From assembly GCF_020085105.1 (NCBI RefSeq), contig NC_058063.1:2441001-2505000 (forward strand): a DNA stretch of 64,000 nt, in the 5' to 3' direction. This document shows positions 21,286 through 33,083 of the stretch, piece after piece. The DNA comes from Siniperca chuatsi (lineage: Eukaryota; Chordata; Actinopteri; Centrarchiformes; Sinipercidae). Numbering within the stretch: the first letter of the stretch is position 1; each line of letters starts with the position of its first letter. A program made the position numbers and the translations under genes. The notes beneath the pieces were generated by a model that did not search any database, was not told where the DNA came from, and saw only the letters and a program-made list of their open reading frames with translations.

Positions 21286-22399
21286 TCTTCAAAATTCCTT
21301 CTTTGCATTTTAAATAGTTTTCCTTACCTTAGCTTGCAACCTTTTATATTCAATAAGATTCTGAAAATTGTGAGTTCTTTTTATCATCTTAAATGCTTTA
21401 TTTCGTGATTTTATTACATTTTCCACCATGGTGCAATTTTCTTTTTATGCTTATCTCCTTTGAATCGTTTGCTTTGCTGCCCCTAGAATGGCTTCACAAA
21501 CAGAAATATTTAGTTCATCAACATCTTGATTAACATCAACTTTTTGCATTTCTTTATCACTAATCTTCTTAAATTTTCCCTAATCAGCACTGCTGAAAAC
21601 CCATCGATCTACTCCTCCAGTACCATATTCTTCTGCACTCAGCCCTACTTCACTTATTATGGGATAGTGGTCCCTTCCCTACTGTTGTTTCTCTTACAAT
21701 TTCCCATGTGCAAATACCCACCACTGTTTCTGACACTAAAGTAAGATCTGTGGCTGACTCTGTACCCTTTCTAACATCAGTTCTGGCACCATTTCCATCA
21801 CTGAGGCATTTTAGATTTCTGATTTCCATTAGCTCTTCAATCACCTCTCCATTTCCATCATTATAGCTACCCCATAATGTACTATGAGCATTAAAATCTC
21901 CACAACAAATAATGTTTCCTTCTAGATTTACAGCTAATTCCTCCAGTACTTCTAATGACAGCTTTTTGCAAGGATCGTAAAAATATACTATTTTAATAGT
22001 ACCATCTTTTGTCCAAACTTCCATTACTATCATTTCCCAATCTTTTCCTTTCTTCAGTACTCTATATTGCATTTCTTGGCCATTTCTACTGCTCCTAACT
22101 TCTTTTTCAGTTCCCTAAATAACTCTTATTGGGCTTATATTCACTTGCTCATCTTCCCTCCTGAATTTAAGTATTATTTTAAATTGCACCTTCCTGCGAA
22201 CAACCCGGTTATCTTCATCGGAACTATTCTCCTCCAAGCTTCTTTTACTGCTCTGGCTGGAAGATGCCCTTACCTCCTCTTCGGATCTCATCTTTGCTTT
22301 ACCTCTCCCTCTTCCTCTACAAATCGGAGTCCAGTCATCAAACTCCATATCGTTTTCATCATTTTCTACCTGTGCTGCCATCCCGATCCAGTCACAAAC

Positions 22400-25300
22400 C
22401 AGTTTGTGCTAACCGCAAGTCCTAGATAAGACGCCGACAGTCTTTTCCTCCTCATAGGCCCTGCACTCCAGCAGCACATGCTGGACAGATTCAGGATGAC
22501 CACAGTGTGTGCATCTACCAGTTGAGTGTTCACCTATTTTATGAAATGTCTTATTAAGTCCAGTATATCCTATCCTCTTCCTTTCAGTTCCTGCCCAGCC
22601 TTCTTCCCAAACCAGCCTGTTTCTAGATATTATAAAGCTGTCTTCCTGTATCATTTATGTCCCAGTTTTCTTGCCATACTTTTTGCATTTGTCTCTTTAT
22701 GATTGTTTTACCCTCTGCTTTACAAAGTGGAAATTTCATGTTTACTGTTTGTGATCTGAGTGATTGCTTGGCCAGTATATCACCATTTACTCCCACATGA
22801 GCAGCGACCCAAACGAAGCAAACCATCAGACCCTTATTGTGTCTGTATATGATGGATTTTGAAAAGAAGGTCTTGACTGCATGATTTCATAGATTTAATA
22901 CTTGTGAGTGCTGCCCAACTATCAGATGCAATTAGTGCATTATTTTTGTTGTTCTAGCCATTGCAAAGCTATCAAAATAGCTAGGAGCTCAACTGTGTAT
23001 ACAGATAAGTGATCTGTGGCTCTTCTCTTAAAAGCTACTTCACATTATGGTATGAACACTGCACACATCCATAATCTAATGTAGGTCTCATAAGGGCCTG
23101 GTATACATTCACCAATGATACTCTGGTTGCTCCCCAGTCTCGTCCTGACAGGCATCTTAAGAGATTGTTGCCCTTTTTACACTTGTCCTTTACTTTATCG
23201 ATGTGCTGCATCCAAGTCAGCTTTTCATCAAACAATACTCCTAGAAGCCTTATCACATTCACCTGCTCAAGTGTTTGGCCATATTGTTTCAAGGATATTG
23301 CTTTATGACGTCTAGAAAAACATATCACTTGTGTCTTTTGCTATTGATAACTAAAAACCCCATTTATTTGCCCACTGCTCCACCATCTCAACTGCAGCCT
23401 GTATTTTCCTCTGTATATATCCCAGATTTCGACCCCTCATCCACAAGGCCCCGTCATCTGCAAACAGCGACCTCCCTATCCCGTTCTCGACTTGTTCAAA
23501 GATATCATTAATCATGATGTTAAATACAACTGGAGTGCAAACACTGCCCTGCGGGGTTCCATTCTAAACTCTATATACTCTTGAGTACTCTGTACCTACT
23601 CTTATCTCTATTGTCCTGGCAAATAGGAAGTCCAGCACCCAGTTATATAGCCTGCCACCCCCCCCAACTTACTTCATTTGATGAGTAGTCCTTCCTTCCA
23701 CAACAGATCGTATGCTTTTTCCACATCAAAAAGGACGGCTACCACCGTTTGCCTGTTTGTTTGGGCTTTCCTAATTTCTGACTAGGCGTAAGATAGAGTC
23801 CATTGTATTTCTTCCTTTTATGAAACCCACTTTGAAAAGGAGAAAATAATTCTGTACTTTCTAGAAAACACGTTAGCCTCTCCGTTACCATTGCTCCATA
23901 GTTTTCCCTAGTTGTGAATTAAGTGCTATTGGTCTACAGTTTGAAGGGTCTGATGGGTCTTTACCAGGTTTCAAAATTGGTACAATGATGACTGTTTCCA
24001 TGCAACTGGAATTTTTCCTGTGTCCCAAACTTTATTAAACAGTCTTAATACTACAAGGAGTGCACTGTCTTCCATATGAGCTAACATCCTGTAGCAAACA
24101 TCTTTTCCTGGTGCTGATTACTGTGTATGTGAAATGGCCCTCTTTACTTCAAACAAACTGAAAGGTAAGTCTAAACTTTCTCCTGTGGTAGTTTTTTTTT
24201 TAAACATTTACACTTGTATTCTGTGCAAGAATATTGTCCCTACACTGTCAAGCTCTTACTGATACATTTGCTGAACTGAACTTTGGCTAATGTTTCTGCC
24301 AGAAGTTCTGCCTTTTCATTGCTGACTGCTGTTTTGTTGCTACTTAGCAACACCGGTATTGTTTAGTTTCTCCTAATTCCACTCATTCTTCTGATCCTTC
24401 CCCATGTATCAGACAGCTGTGTCTCTCTCCCTGTCCTATTACAATATTGCCTCCAATATGCATGTTTAGTTGTTCTTATAGTCTTCCGAACTACTGCCTT
24501 TGATCATTTGTACTGAATGAATGTTTCTAATGAATGATGTTTTTTTTTTTAACTGTCTAAATGCCCTATTCCTTCTTTTTACAGCTTTCCTACAGTTTTC
24601 ATCCCACCATGGTACACTCTTACCTCTGCTCCCTGCACCCTTCGCTATTGTTTCCTCTGCCGACTGTATGATGACTACAACCAACCTTTTATTGAATTCA
24701 TCCCCGTCTGATATGTTCTCTAAGTAAAAGTTCACACCTTCCCTTACTCAGTGCTTGAAATGTGTCCCAATTTGCTTTGTCTAATTTCCATCTTGGTATC
24801 TTCAGTTCCTCTTCTTGGTGTACTTCTACTCCAGCCTTAATTCTTACAGGATAATGATCCCTTCCCACTGGTGACTTACTATACACCTCGCAGGTTGAGA
24901 TAGTCGCTATTCCATTAGACGCTAGTGTTAGATCAATTGCACTTTCTTTATTTTCAGCACTGTTATACCTAGTACCTCTCCCATCATTCTCACATACTAA
25001 TCCCTTATCTTCTATGAATTCCTCTATGATTAATCAGAATCAGAAATCCTTTATTGATCCCCGAGGAGAAACTCTTTTGTTACAGCTGCTCACTGTCACG
25101 TCAGTGCACACAGGGATAGAAGTACTAAGCAAAAAATTATAACACACTATAATACAGGCAAGATAAATTAAGTACAAAGTGGATATAAAGTATAAAAGCT
25201 AAAATAAGTGTAAGTACCAAAGTGGATTTACAGGTTTGATTAGTATGTATGGTATAATACAATGTAATAATATAAGTAATAAGTAATAGTGCAATAATGA

Positions 25301-25990
25301 GTACTGTCAAGTTAAGTGTAGCTTATTAAGATTATGAGATGGTGGATATTACACAGCAGTAACAGAAGTATGAAAAATATCAATAAACAGGGAATTTTAA
25401 ACTGAAAAGAGTATATTGCACAGCAGAATTAAACAGAGAATATTGCACAATTATGTCAAGTATTGCAGTGATGTTAATGATCCAATGTCCAGTTTAGTGA
25501 CTTAGGGTCATACAGACTGACACTCTGTGGTGCATTTTGGGGGATGAGTCTTTCGCTGAAGGTGCTCCTTTGTTTGACCAGCACGTCATGGAGTGGGTGG
25601 GAGACACTGTCCAAGATGGCGTGTAGTTTGGCCAGCATCCTCCTCTCTGACACCACCGCCAGAGAGTCCAGCTCCACCCCCACAATGTCACCGGCCTTAC
25701 GGATCAGTTTGTTGAGCCTGTTAGCGTCCACTACCCTCAACCTGCTGCCCCAGCATGCAACAGCATAACACTGGCCACCACAGACTCATAAAACATCCAT
25801 TAAACCATTTGCATTCATTTTCTTACTCCCCCACAGTGTGTTATGCGCGTTGAAGTCTCCACACCATACCACCATACCCCGTACCTGCCCACCCACAATG
25901 ACCAATGTATCAGGGCAAAACCTCTTACATGGGTCATAGTAATTAATTATTGCTAATTCATCCTTTGGCAACAACTGTTTTCCTTCTTCT
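22400..25990 (-). mobile_element. I/Nimb-like LINE copy C, degraded
   Basis: On the minus strand: endonuclease 5' part (26043-25793, with WCGDFNAHNTLWGS), a Rex1 insertion, endonuclease 3' part (about 25027-24700, ending SPVGRDHYPV), linker (24735-24466, VPWWDENCRKAVKRRNRAF), RT remnants with many stops (24200-23500), a post-RT segment (23328-23035, RLLGVLFDEKLTWMQHI and LIYGxVQ-like end), RNase H remnants (22826-22623, FVWVAAHVGVNGD) and C-terminal HTGLNKTF plus a CxxC segment (22654-22409). It lies head to tail with copy B, only about 10-20 bases apart. Confidence 0.8.
25028..25792 (-). mobile_element. 5'-truncated Rex1-like LINE inside copy C
   Basis: The minus frame begins near 25790 with YESVVASVLCYAVACWGS-like residues, then 25740-25474 with NRLNKLIRKAGDIVG and HPLHDVL, the typical C-terminal end of Rex1/Babar RT proteins. 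The 3' end reads GATCAATAAAGGATTTCTGATTCTGATT, with the AATAAA and GATTCT repeats usual for Rex1. It splits the endonuclease of copy C between NGLMDV and IEEFIED. The last ~430 bases are shared with the plus-strand fragment at 55645. Confidence 0.88.
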
Positions 25991-26190
25991 TCTTTTATTT
26001 TGATTGGCGGTTGGCAACCAGCTTGCAGGTGCATTATCGCCACCTACTGGACTGGAGTGTGGAACAGTAGATTGCAGACAAAAGACAAAAAAATAGAACA
26101 AAAAAACAAAACCAAAAAACATCTGTTCTCTAACGTCGTCGGTTTGGTTTTACTGCAGTGCTGCCGACCTCGCTTTCCCACCGGATAAAC
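25984..26190 (-). mobile_element. 3' end of a further I/Nimb-like LINE (copy D)
   Basis: Starts (plus view) with ttcttcttcttttattttga, then 'ggttggcaaccagcttgcag' and 'cgccacctactgg'. The same layout of GAA tail plus a 'gccnccnncTgg' block occurs at 13870 and 55425. Only the tail segment is left, directly abutting the endonuclease of copy C. Confidence 0.65.
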
Positions 26191-26444
26191 AGAAATCTAA
26201 AATGACTTATATGTGAAACCATGAATTTAAAGTTAAAACTGAAATAAAACTTGTGTTTCTTTGCTAAATAATACTACTTTATTTATTATTATTTAACTGG
26301 GGAGAGACGACCACGCCCACTTAGAAGACAGGAAGTGTATACCATTTCATACCATTAGTGCTGCCTGTAATGCGTTATCTTTGTTATAGAGTATCTTCTA
26401 CTATGCTTCTACTGGATTGAAAAAAGACTACATTCTTCTATCTA
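26191..26444. other. Short unique spacer
   Basis: AT-rich sequence without recognisable exons or repeats between LINE copy D and the second unresolved-clade LINE. Confidence 0.4.
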
Positions 26445-27166
26445 GGTTCAATTCATTTCAATTAAATTGGGCTTTATTGGCATGGGAAACAGATGTTAAC
26501 ATTGCCAAAGCATGTGTAAAATAAAAACATTCATAAACAGAAGAATTGTGATAAGTAAGATGGGATAGTAATAATAATGATAAATTGTAGACTTGCAGTT
26601 AAAATACAAATACAAAAAGTGAAAACTAAACACTAACTTTTTTTTTTTTGAGTGTGTGTGTACGTCATTCATTGTCGCTCAGGTTGTGGCATGTTGATAT
26701 GTATAGGACAGCGAGATCTGACCTGTCTCCTTCTCCTAGGAGTATTTTTAATTTTGAGAATTGAACTTGTTAAAGTGAACGTTCCTTATTTCATTGAATG
26801 TTGTTCACTGTAGGAGGAAGTGCATCTCTGTCTCAGCCTCACCTGTCGAACAGTGACCGCACATTCTGTTTTCTTTTGGTTGCCAGGATTTCTTGTGTCT
26901 TCCTTTTTCCATTGCCAGTTTGTGGTCACTGAGCCTGCACTTGGTCAGGATCTGTCTCTGCTTTCCATCTCTGACAGTAGAGAGAGATTCTGCCAACTCA
27001 TAATCTCTTAGGGCCAGATACCATTCTGATCTACTTTGGCTTTTAGTTTCTTCTTTCCAATGTTCCAAATAGGTTTCTTCACATTTTTAAAATAATTTGG
27101 TTTCCTCTGATTGGTGTTAGGAAAGCAGTGCTGCTGTGAGACTGGTCAGTGTGTGTCTGGGGGTCT
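26445..27166 (-). mobile_element. 5'-truncated LINE (copy 2), same family as 8790-10345
   Basis: Near-identical to the 3' ~720 bases of the LINE at 8790, from the ATTCAATT tail to 'gtgtgtctgggggt', where homology stops abruptly. The minus frame 27068-26805 encodes the conserved HKLAMEKGRH and CGHCSTGEAETEMHFLL zinc-knuckle end. This copy has two extra bases (ct near 26826) that keep the frame open through HFLLQ, while copy 1 is frameshifted there. It lies immediately upstream of the slx1 promoter. Confidence 0.85.
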
Positions 27167-27823
27167 AACTAAATTGACCGAAGAAATGTCCAATTGAATA
27201 GCGGTAATGGAAACTATGGCCAATCAGATACGGGATTTACATATTGTGGGCGGGATATATTTTTCAAAGTGGCGAATCATGATATTAGCGGTCCTTACAG
27301 AAAGACGAACTAAATGTTAATAGTGATTCTTGTTAACGAAAATACATGTTTCGATTTCACTCAAATTAAGATGTAGCAATATTAATTCGTAGTTATCAAT
27401 AATGTGAGCTTTTTATTAGCCTCATAGCGAGACAAATATAGTCATTTTGAAACATATTTTATCAGGCAGTTTCGTGGACTACTGAGCCAGACACTGTTTA
27501 CATGCTAACATACTGTCATTTGTTGCAAGTCAGCTATGTGTGAAAATGTTTGAATTATGTGTCTTCGAGCAAATGGTAGAAATAATGCTGCCGTGAGAAT
27601 GGCAGCATTACCTCATTTTAATTGGCTGATATTTTATATTACTTCTATCTTTCGTCTTTTTGTTTAACGTTATGTCTTTGCTAGCTAAGCTGTACATCGG
27701 TTAGCTAACATTATGCTTATAACGTTAGTTAATTAGCTAATTCCATGGATGCTCTATCTGATGTTTAAAGTAATCGTTTAATTAAGGAGCTTAATAATAA
27801 CACTCTGATTATTTTCTTCTACA
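27167..27823 (+). promoter_or_regulatory. slx1: slx1 promoter and 5' flank
   Basis: Unique sequence between the LINE and the slx1 start codon. It holds a CCAATCAG box (27220-27227) and a GC box gggcggg (27248-27254), a combination common in housekeeping promoters. The transcript start cannot be read from sequence alone. No TATA box is convincingly placed. Confidence 0.55.
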
Positions 27824-30800
27824 ATGGTAGTCGAGATAGAAAGCTTCTTTGGTGTGTACATGCTGTACTGCACCAATCCTAAATTCAAAGGCCGTATTTA
27901 CATCGGCTTCACTGTGAACCCTGAGCGCAGGATCGGACAGCACAACGCTGGGCGGCACAGAGGGGGGGCCAAGAGGACCAGTGGAAGAGGACCATGGTAT
28001 GACCTACTGTACTATACTACATGATGGACAATCTGTGTAATCACATAATCAGTGTTGTTCTGCATATCTTCCTTTGTTTTGTTCAGGGAGATGGTCTTCA
28101 TTGTACATGGCTTTCCCTCTGATATTGCTGCTCTAAGGGTAAGTAAGCAAATGGTTTTAGAAGTGACTGAATATATTTTGTACCAAAGTTAATTATATTA
28201 AATGTGACTATATTACATACAAAACATGAAGAGTCATCCGTACTTACCAGATTTTTTTGTTCTTGTCAGGGTGTAAAAACCCCCGAAACAGCTTTTAGTT
28301 TTTAAAGGTGGGGTTTGTGATTCTAATCCAATACAGTATTTTTGTTCGATTCAGCGATTATCTCCTCACAGTCCGCTAGCTGTCCGTTCAGTGTGTGCGC
28401 TGAAAAAAACAACTGAGGTGTTTGTACACAGCCCTGGCTCTGTGAATGGGAAACAAACAAAGTTAGATTACTTTCTAATTTGTCAAGATCTGCTGTTGTT
28501 GTGCTGTTAGCTATAGTAGCAGGAGAGTTGTGAGCGTCGCTGTCTGGAGCTGCTGTGCTGGCTCTGGGAAACCGGGGACTTTAAACTTTAAAGCCTGTTT
28601 GCCTTGTTAGGAGCTCAGGAACCTTACTTGTGTTTCGACCAGAGGACCAAAGCTCCTCAGACATAGCTCCTAACCCTGCTCTGGGTGTAGAATCTTCCGA
28701 ATCTGAATGTTGTCTACTAAACGCTATAGGCGCTTCTATCAGTATAAAGACTGGCTGGACAGTTATTGTAATGTTCACTTTCGTTAAAAAGTCGTTGTCG
28801 GTTTCCCTCTACAAAGAGCGAGATAAATAGAGAGAGAGTTGTTGGTGGTTGAGAGGACAAGGTGAAGTGAATGTGAGAAACAACACTTTATTAGCTGACT
28901 GAAATCCAGAATAAAGAGTATCTGTGGGTTTATTTTAAAACATAAAAAGTACTGACACATGTTAAATAACTTATCAAATGTTTAATCCCAATTTAGTACT
29001 GTGTTTTCTGTCTTGAGTCAATTCAGTTTCAGATTATGTTCCTTAAACATTCAGTTCCTGGTGTCATTTTTCTTATTCTGCTCATTTGTCATATACATTT
29101 GTTTGATGAAAAACTGTCAATTTATTCCATTATTTTCATGTATATATTGGTCTTAAATTCTGTTCCAGGTATTATTAAAAAGCCCTTGTGTCCTAAGTGA
29201 ATATAATTGTAGCTATCATCATTATATTTGGCAGTTTGAGTGGGCGTGGCAGCACCCTCACTCCTCCAGGCGCCTCTCCCAGGTCTCTCGACGCTCCAGG
29301 AAAGAGTCGAGCCTGCAGTTCCACTGGCGCGTAGTCTCCAACATGCTGCGGGTGGCGCCGTGGAACAGACTGCCGCTGACGGCCCGCTGGCTCAAACAGG
29401 AGTATAGGATGGACTTTGAGCCCGGTTTGCAGCCTCCGCTGCACATCCCCATTGCTTTTGGGAGTGTGAGAGCCAAGAAGAAGCTGCTGCTGCAGTCTGC
29501 AGACGAGGGGGAGGAGACAACCAGGTGTTTTCTCTGTAAAGAGCTGGTCAAGGTAGAGTCCCTTTAGATCTCAATGAGGATTTTATTCTGTTCTGTCAAG
29601 ATTTGATGATACTGTGCTTTTTATTAAAGGAGTAGTTCAGCATTTTGGGAAATAACCTTAACCTGTCATAAACTGAATGTAATGTAGGGGGAGTGATGTG
29701 CTGGAAGTACACACGGATGAACAACATTGTATCCATCCACACTGTACTTCTGTACAGTGTCTCCAGCTATAGCGCTGGTTGCCAGATACAGTCAGTGAGT
29801 GCAGGTTTTGGTTTTGGTCCATGTACAGGTATGATGACACCAAACCTGGCAACCTCACTGTGACAGCAAGATGCAAGAAGCTGCACACAGTCACTGCACC
29901 TGACTGTTGTTCGTCAAGAAATAGTTCTAACACGTAACTCCACCTACAACTACAACATTTGTGTGTGAACAGATTAAACAAATTAGATACAACATGTGAA
30001 TAAGTCAGATTAAAGTTGTTGTTGTTAGGTGTACTTTTTCACTTTGGACAGAGCCAGGCTAGCTGTTTCCCCATGCTTCCAGTCTTAATGCTAAGCTAGG
30101 TTAACCATGTCCTGAGTCCAGCTCTGTACTTAACACTTTTAAGATAACAAATTGATATCCACTATCTTACGTTCAGAAAGAAAGCAAGTAAGCATTCTAC
30201 ATGTGGCATATTACCATGTTAACTACTGGATGCCATCATGCATTTTAATTTGTGACATACCAGATAGCCCTTTTTAGTACAATCAAACCCTAGTCACTAC
30301 ACACTTGATATTTAGTTAGCTGTAGGCAGTAAGGTAAACTGACTGACCATACTCTCTGTCTTTTCTTTCCCTCAGGTGTCAGAAAAGCTGAGCTGTTTCC
30401 ACCCATCCTGTGGAATGAGAAGTCATGTGATCTGCCTCTCCAAACACTTTCTGAAGACAGAGCCATCCCACCTCTTGCCAGTGGAGGGTGAATGTCCGGC
30501 CTGTCGTTGCTCTGTGCTGTGGGGGAGTCTCATTCGCCAAAAACATGGCTGCTTTGGAGACCTGGAGGAGATCCCACTGTCTGCATCCCAAGTAAGTTTA
30601 AAAAATTCACTAGTCAGAAAACCTGAGTAGCCATCTTAAAAGTTCCAAACAAAGGAATAGAGTTTTTGGCGCGAAAAGCCTTCCTCCACGCCCAAAACTC
30701 CGTCTACTTTGGCTAGCTGACAAAATCAACTTCACCGATGTTTTAGCCTCAGGCTAGCCCTCAAACCTCGAGCTCAACATCTTTGCGTTCTTTTATTATA

Positions 30801-31708
30801 TTTTTCTTAGACATCTTTCTTTAAGTTTTTCTTTTTTGTTCCTGACTGCACAAGTTAACCTTGTCTAAGCAAGCCTTTGACTGTCTCAGTATTGAACTGA
30901 AGAGTTGTTTCTTTTGACTTTTATATTTTTATAACAATAAGCATTGTCATTTTTATAGCACGTTATTTCCCTTTTTAAGTTTTCATCTGGCCAACGGAAT
31001 TACTCAAGCCTAGCGGATAAGTTAGCGTAGCCAGAGATATTTTATTCAACGTCACCAGGACTCGACAGAAGCCAACTTGCGACATGGGCTGCAGTGACTG
31101 CTGTGGACAAATGTGCATGTGCAAAGAACAAAGAAGCTGCGATAACAACGCAGGCAGAGGGAGTGTGACGTCATGCTCTGCTCAGGACGCCATTACACCA
31201 CTACATCTTTACATAGCAAATAGTTGTTTGCTGCTATATTAATGTTCAGAATCTACAGAACCTTTAATTATTAAATATTACAAAACAATGAATAGCTCCA
31301 ACGCATCTGTTGTTTGTTTATTTTCTTTATCATATAACGTTACACCTTTTAATAATCCTTAAATTATTCAGTTAGTAGGCATTTAGCTATAATTTAATCA
31401 GTAAGAAGTTGTCTGTGTGTTCGATCTATCAAAAAAAGAATTCAATCCTTTAAGAGACTGATCAATTTAATGATCGAGTTCAAATTTATTCGGTTTATTT
31501 GTTTTCCCTGTTTCCAGGGTGGTGCCCCATTGAACAAGTGTAATTATTTAATATTAAAGTAGTTGATCCCCTACAACATCCACATTTAGCTTCTGTACTA
31601 ATGACCACAGCAAAACAATTTATTTTAAGAAGTGAATGTAGTTTCTGCGTTACTAATGTGCCCTCTGATCTCCCACAGAGCCACTGGGCAGATGAACTGC
31701 AGATATGA
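27824..31708 (+). CDS. slx1: SLX1 structure-specific endonuclease subunit, 5 exons
   Basis: SLX1 is the GIY-YIG nuclease that, bound to the SLX4 scaffold in the nucleus, cuts branched DNA such as Holliday junctions (family knowledge). Exons: 27824-27996, 28087-28138, 29235-29552, 30376-30591 and 31679-31708. All junctions are GT/AG with matching phases, giving 262 aa (human about 275). The nuclease domain spans residues 8-90: GVYMLYC at 10-16, RIYIG at 24-28, Arg35/36 in the catalytic-arginine segment, and Glu59 in GPWEMV as the expected metal ligand. The C-terminal SLX4-binding zinc domain (about 177-230) has CFLC, CFHPSC, HVIC and CPAC pairs. The last exon codes only SHWADELQI. The ATG is the first in frame and 8 residues before the conserved Phe-Gly. 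Upstream neighbour bola2 is divergent. Confidence 0.96.
28302..28830. repeat. Dispersed repeats in slx1 intron 2
   Basis: Bases 28302-28574 are the second copy of the repeat at 7393-7726, lacking about 70 central bases. Directly after it, 28610-28760 has 'ttacttgtgtttcgaccaga', reminiscent of a fish DNA transposon end. None of it is coding, and the intron splices around it. Confidence 0.6.
29627..30070. repeat. Fragment of the AAAGGA-GTTC MITE family in slx1 intron 3
   Basis: Starts 'aaaggagtagttcagcattt', the same terminal sequence as the complete element at 42317-42511, and carries 'ggctagctgtttcccc' further on. The right terminus is missing, so it is a partial or diverged copy. Confidence 0.5.
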
Positions 31709-31851
31709 CTGGACTGGATATGAGTGGAGCCTGCAAAAATGAACTTTTATTTCCTTCTTAATGAACTGTGGTGCCACATGACACTCTTTTAACCATGTCT
31801 GCTTAAGTATATATGTTTACTGTATTCAATTTGTGGGGGAAAACACTTTTT

Positions 31852-31857
31852 AATAAA
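31852..31857 (+). promoter_or_regulatory. slx1: Poly(A) signal of slx1
   Basis: AATAAA about 145 bases after the stop codon, followed by a T-rich stretch. It is the first canonical signal downstream. Confidence 0.75.
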
Positions 31858-31859
31858 AG

Positions 31860-33083
31860 ATTTTTTTGTACTTTACGTGAAGCATCATTTTCTATCACAG
31901 TAATACAGCTGAAACAAGCGGAGAAACTGAATACACAGATACCGGTCTGTTAATTGAAGCTGATGTTAGTTCTGTTAGGTTATATAATTATAGCAAATAC
32001 ACGTCATAGGCAGGAAAAGCACAGGTGTAACTGATGATATTAATAAAGGCTTCATTCCAGTTAGGCGTAACGGTTCCAGGGTCCTGGTATTATGCGTGTT
32101 GGCTTACGGTCATGTGTTACAGTTATGTGAAATGTGTAACAATTACCAAATTGAACTCCATAAGGGCACGGTCACACATGCGCGAGTGCAGGCGAGTGAC
32201 CATCGCCTGCTGAGGTGGAATTCGTATCTTGTGCTGAACGTGGGCAGTGCAGCATGTGACTCACAGGGAAATCAGTTTACTGGTTTGAGTGGTTGTGATA
32301 TCACATGAGCGGTTGTTGTTTGTGTAACTGACATTACTGACCTGTTCACTGACTTTATGACTTTTCTCTACTTACGTTACTATTCCACTACATTTTTGGC
32401 ATTTACCATTACCATTTAATGGCCTCTTGTGACCACAGTTCTAATACCATTCAAAGTTATACATTGTAGAGACGCTTTAATGTCTTTCTGTACATATTTC
32501 AGGTGTTTGTCCCTTTTGCCTACTGTAGTATTTAATTGAAAAATTGACTATGATTAAAGTTAACATTAAAGAAGGAGTACATATAAAAACATATCTAATG
32601 AAAAAGAATTGGTAATATGCAAAGTGTGAGGACAATTTTACTAAAAATACTTTTCTTTAAAACTTTTCTTTCACTCTCCTTTTAGCTCTGTTTTGGTCTC
32701 CACCAACTCCTGAAAAAAATATCTGTCTCTTTAGCTGCTAAATGTTCCACTACGTTCACCAGCTAGCCGCTAACCTTGTCTGTCTGCTGTTTGCTGCTGA
32801 ACAGGTAATGTACAGTGGCCAATAACAAGGTTGATAATGGAGTTTGTGGGCTGCAGAACCAAAACAATGAGCTAAAATAGGCTAAAAAGCGCCGTAGAGC
32901 TATGGGGAACTGCAGAGTTGATGATAACTCTTTATGGGTTTGTCACTACAAGAGACCCCTTTCACATTACACAGTCATTTGATCCATTGTTAGTATAAAA
33001 ATATTGATAAGTGCAGTTTTATCGTTGTGTAGCATTTGTATGTAGCCGTACATCTGTCTCATGTGCTCGTCCACTTCGTCTCC
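31860..33083. other. Intergenic sequence between convergent slx1 and ms4a-like gene
   Basis: No exon could be supported. The left part is 3' flank of slx1. The right part should contain the 3' UTR of the minus-strand ms4a-like gene. I did not find a clear poly(A) signal for that gene. Confidence 0.4.

Larger units (their letters stand above)
16860..22395 (-). mobile_element. I/Nimb-like LINE copy B, split by an RTE insertion
   Basis: From 5' to 3' on the minus strand: ORF1 N-terminus (22381-22115, MAAQVENDENDMEFDDWTP); endonuclease (22072-21650, CCGDFNAHSTLWGS); RT fragment (21191-20643) with motif A FFDIEKAYD, motif B NGTPQGSILSP and motif C FVDDGA; RNase H first half (about 20330-20200, QIYTDASKNT then GEMLA); the RTE insertion; RNase H second half (17446-17036, LALQQAEDMRPLRAVICSDS to RFGHTGLN). 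ORF1 and the post-motif-C region of RT are shortened. An LTR fragment sits between endonuclease and RT. The 3' border is approximate. Confidence 0.82.
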
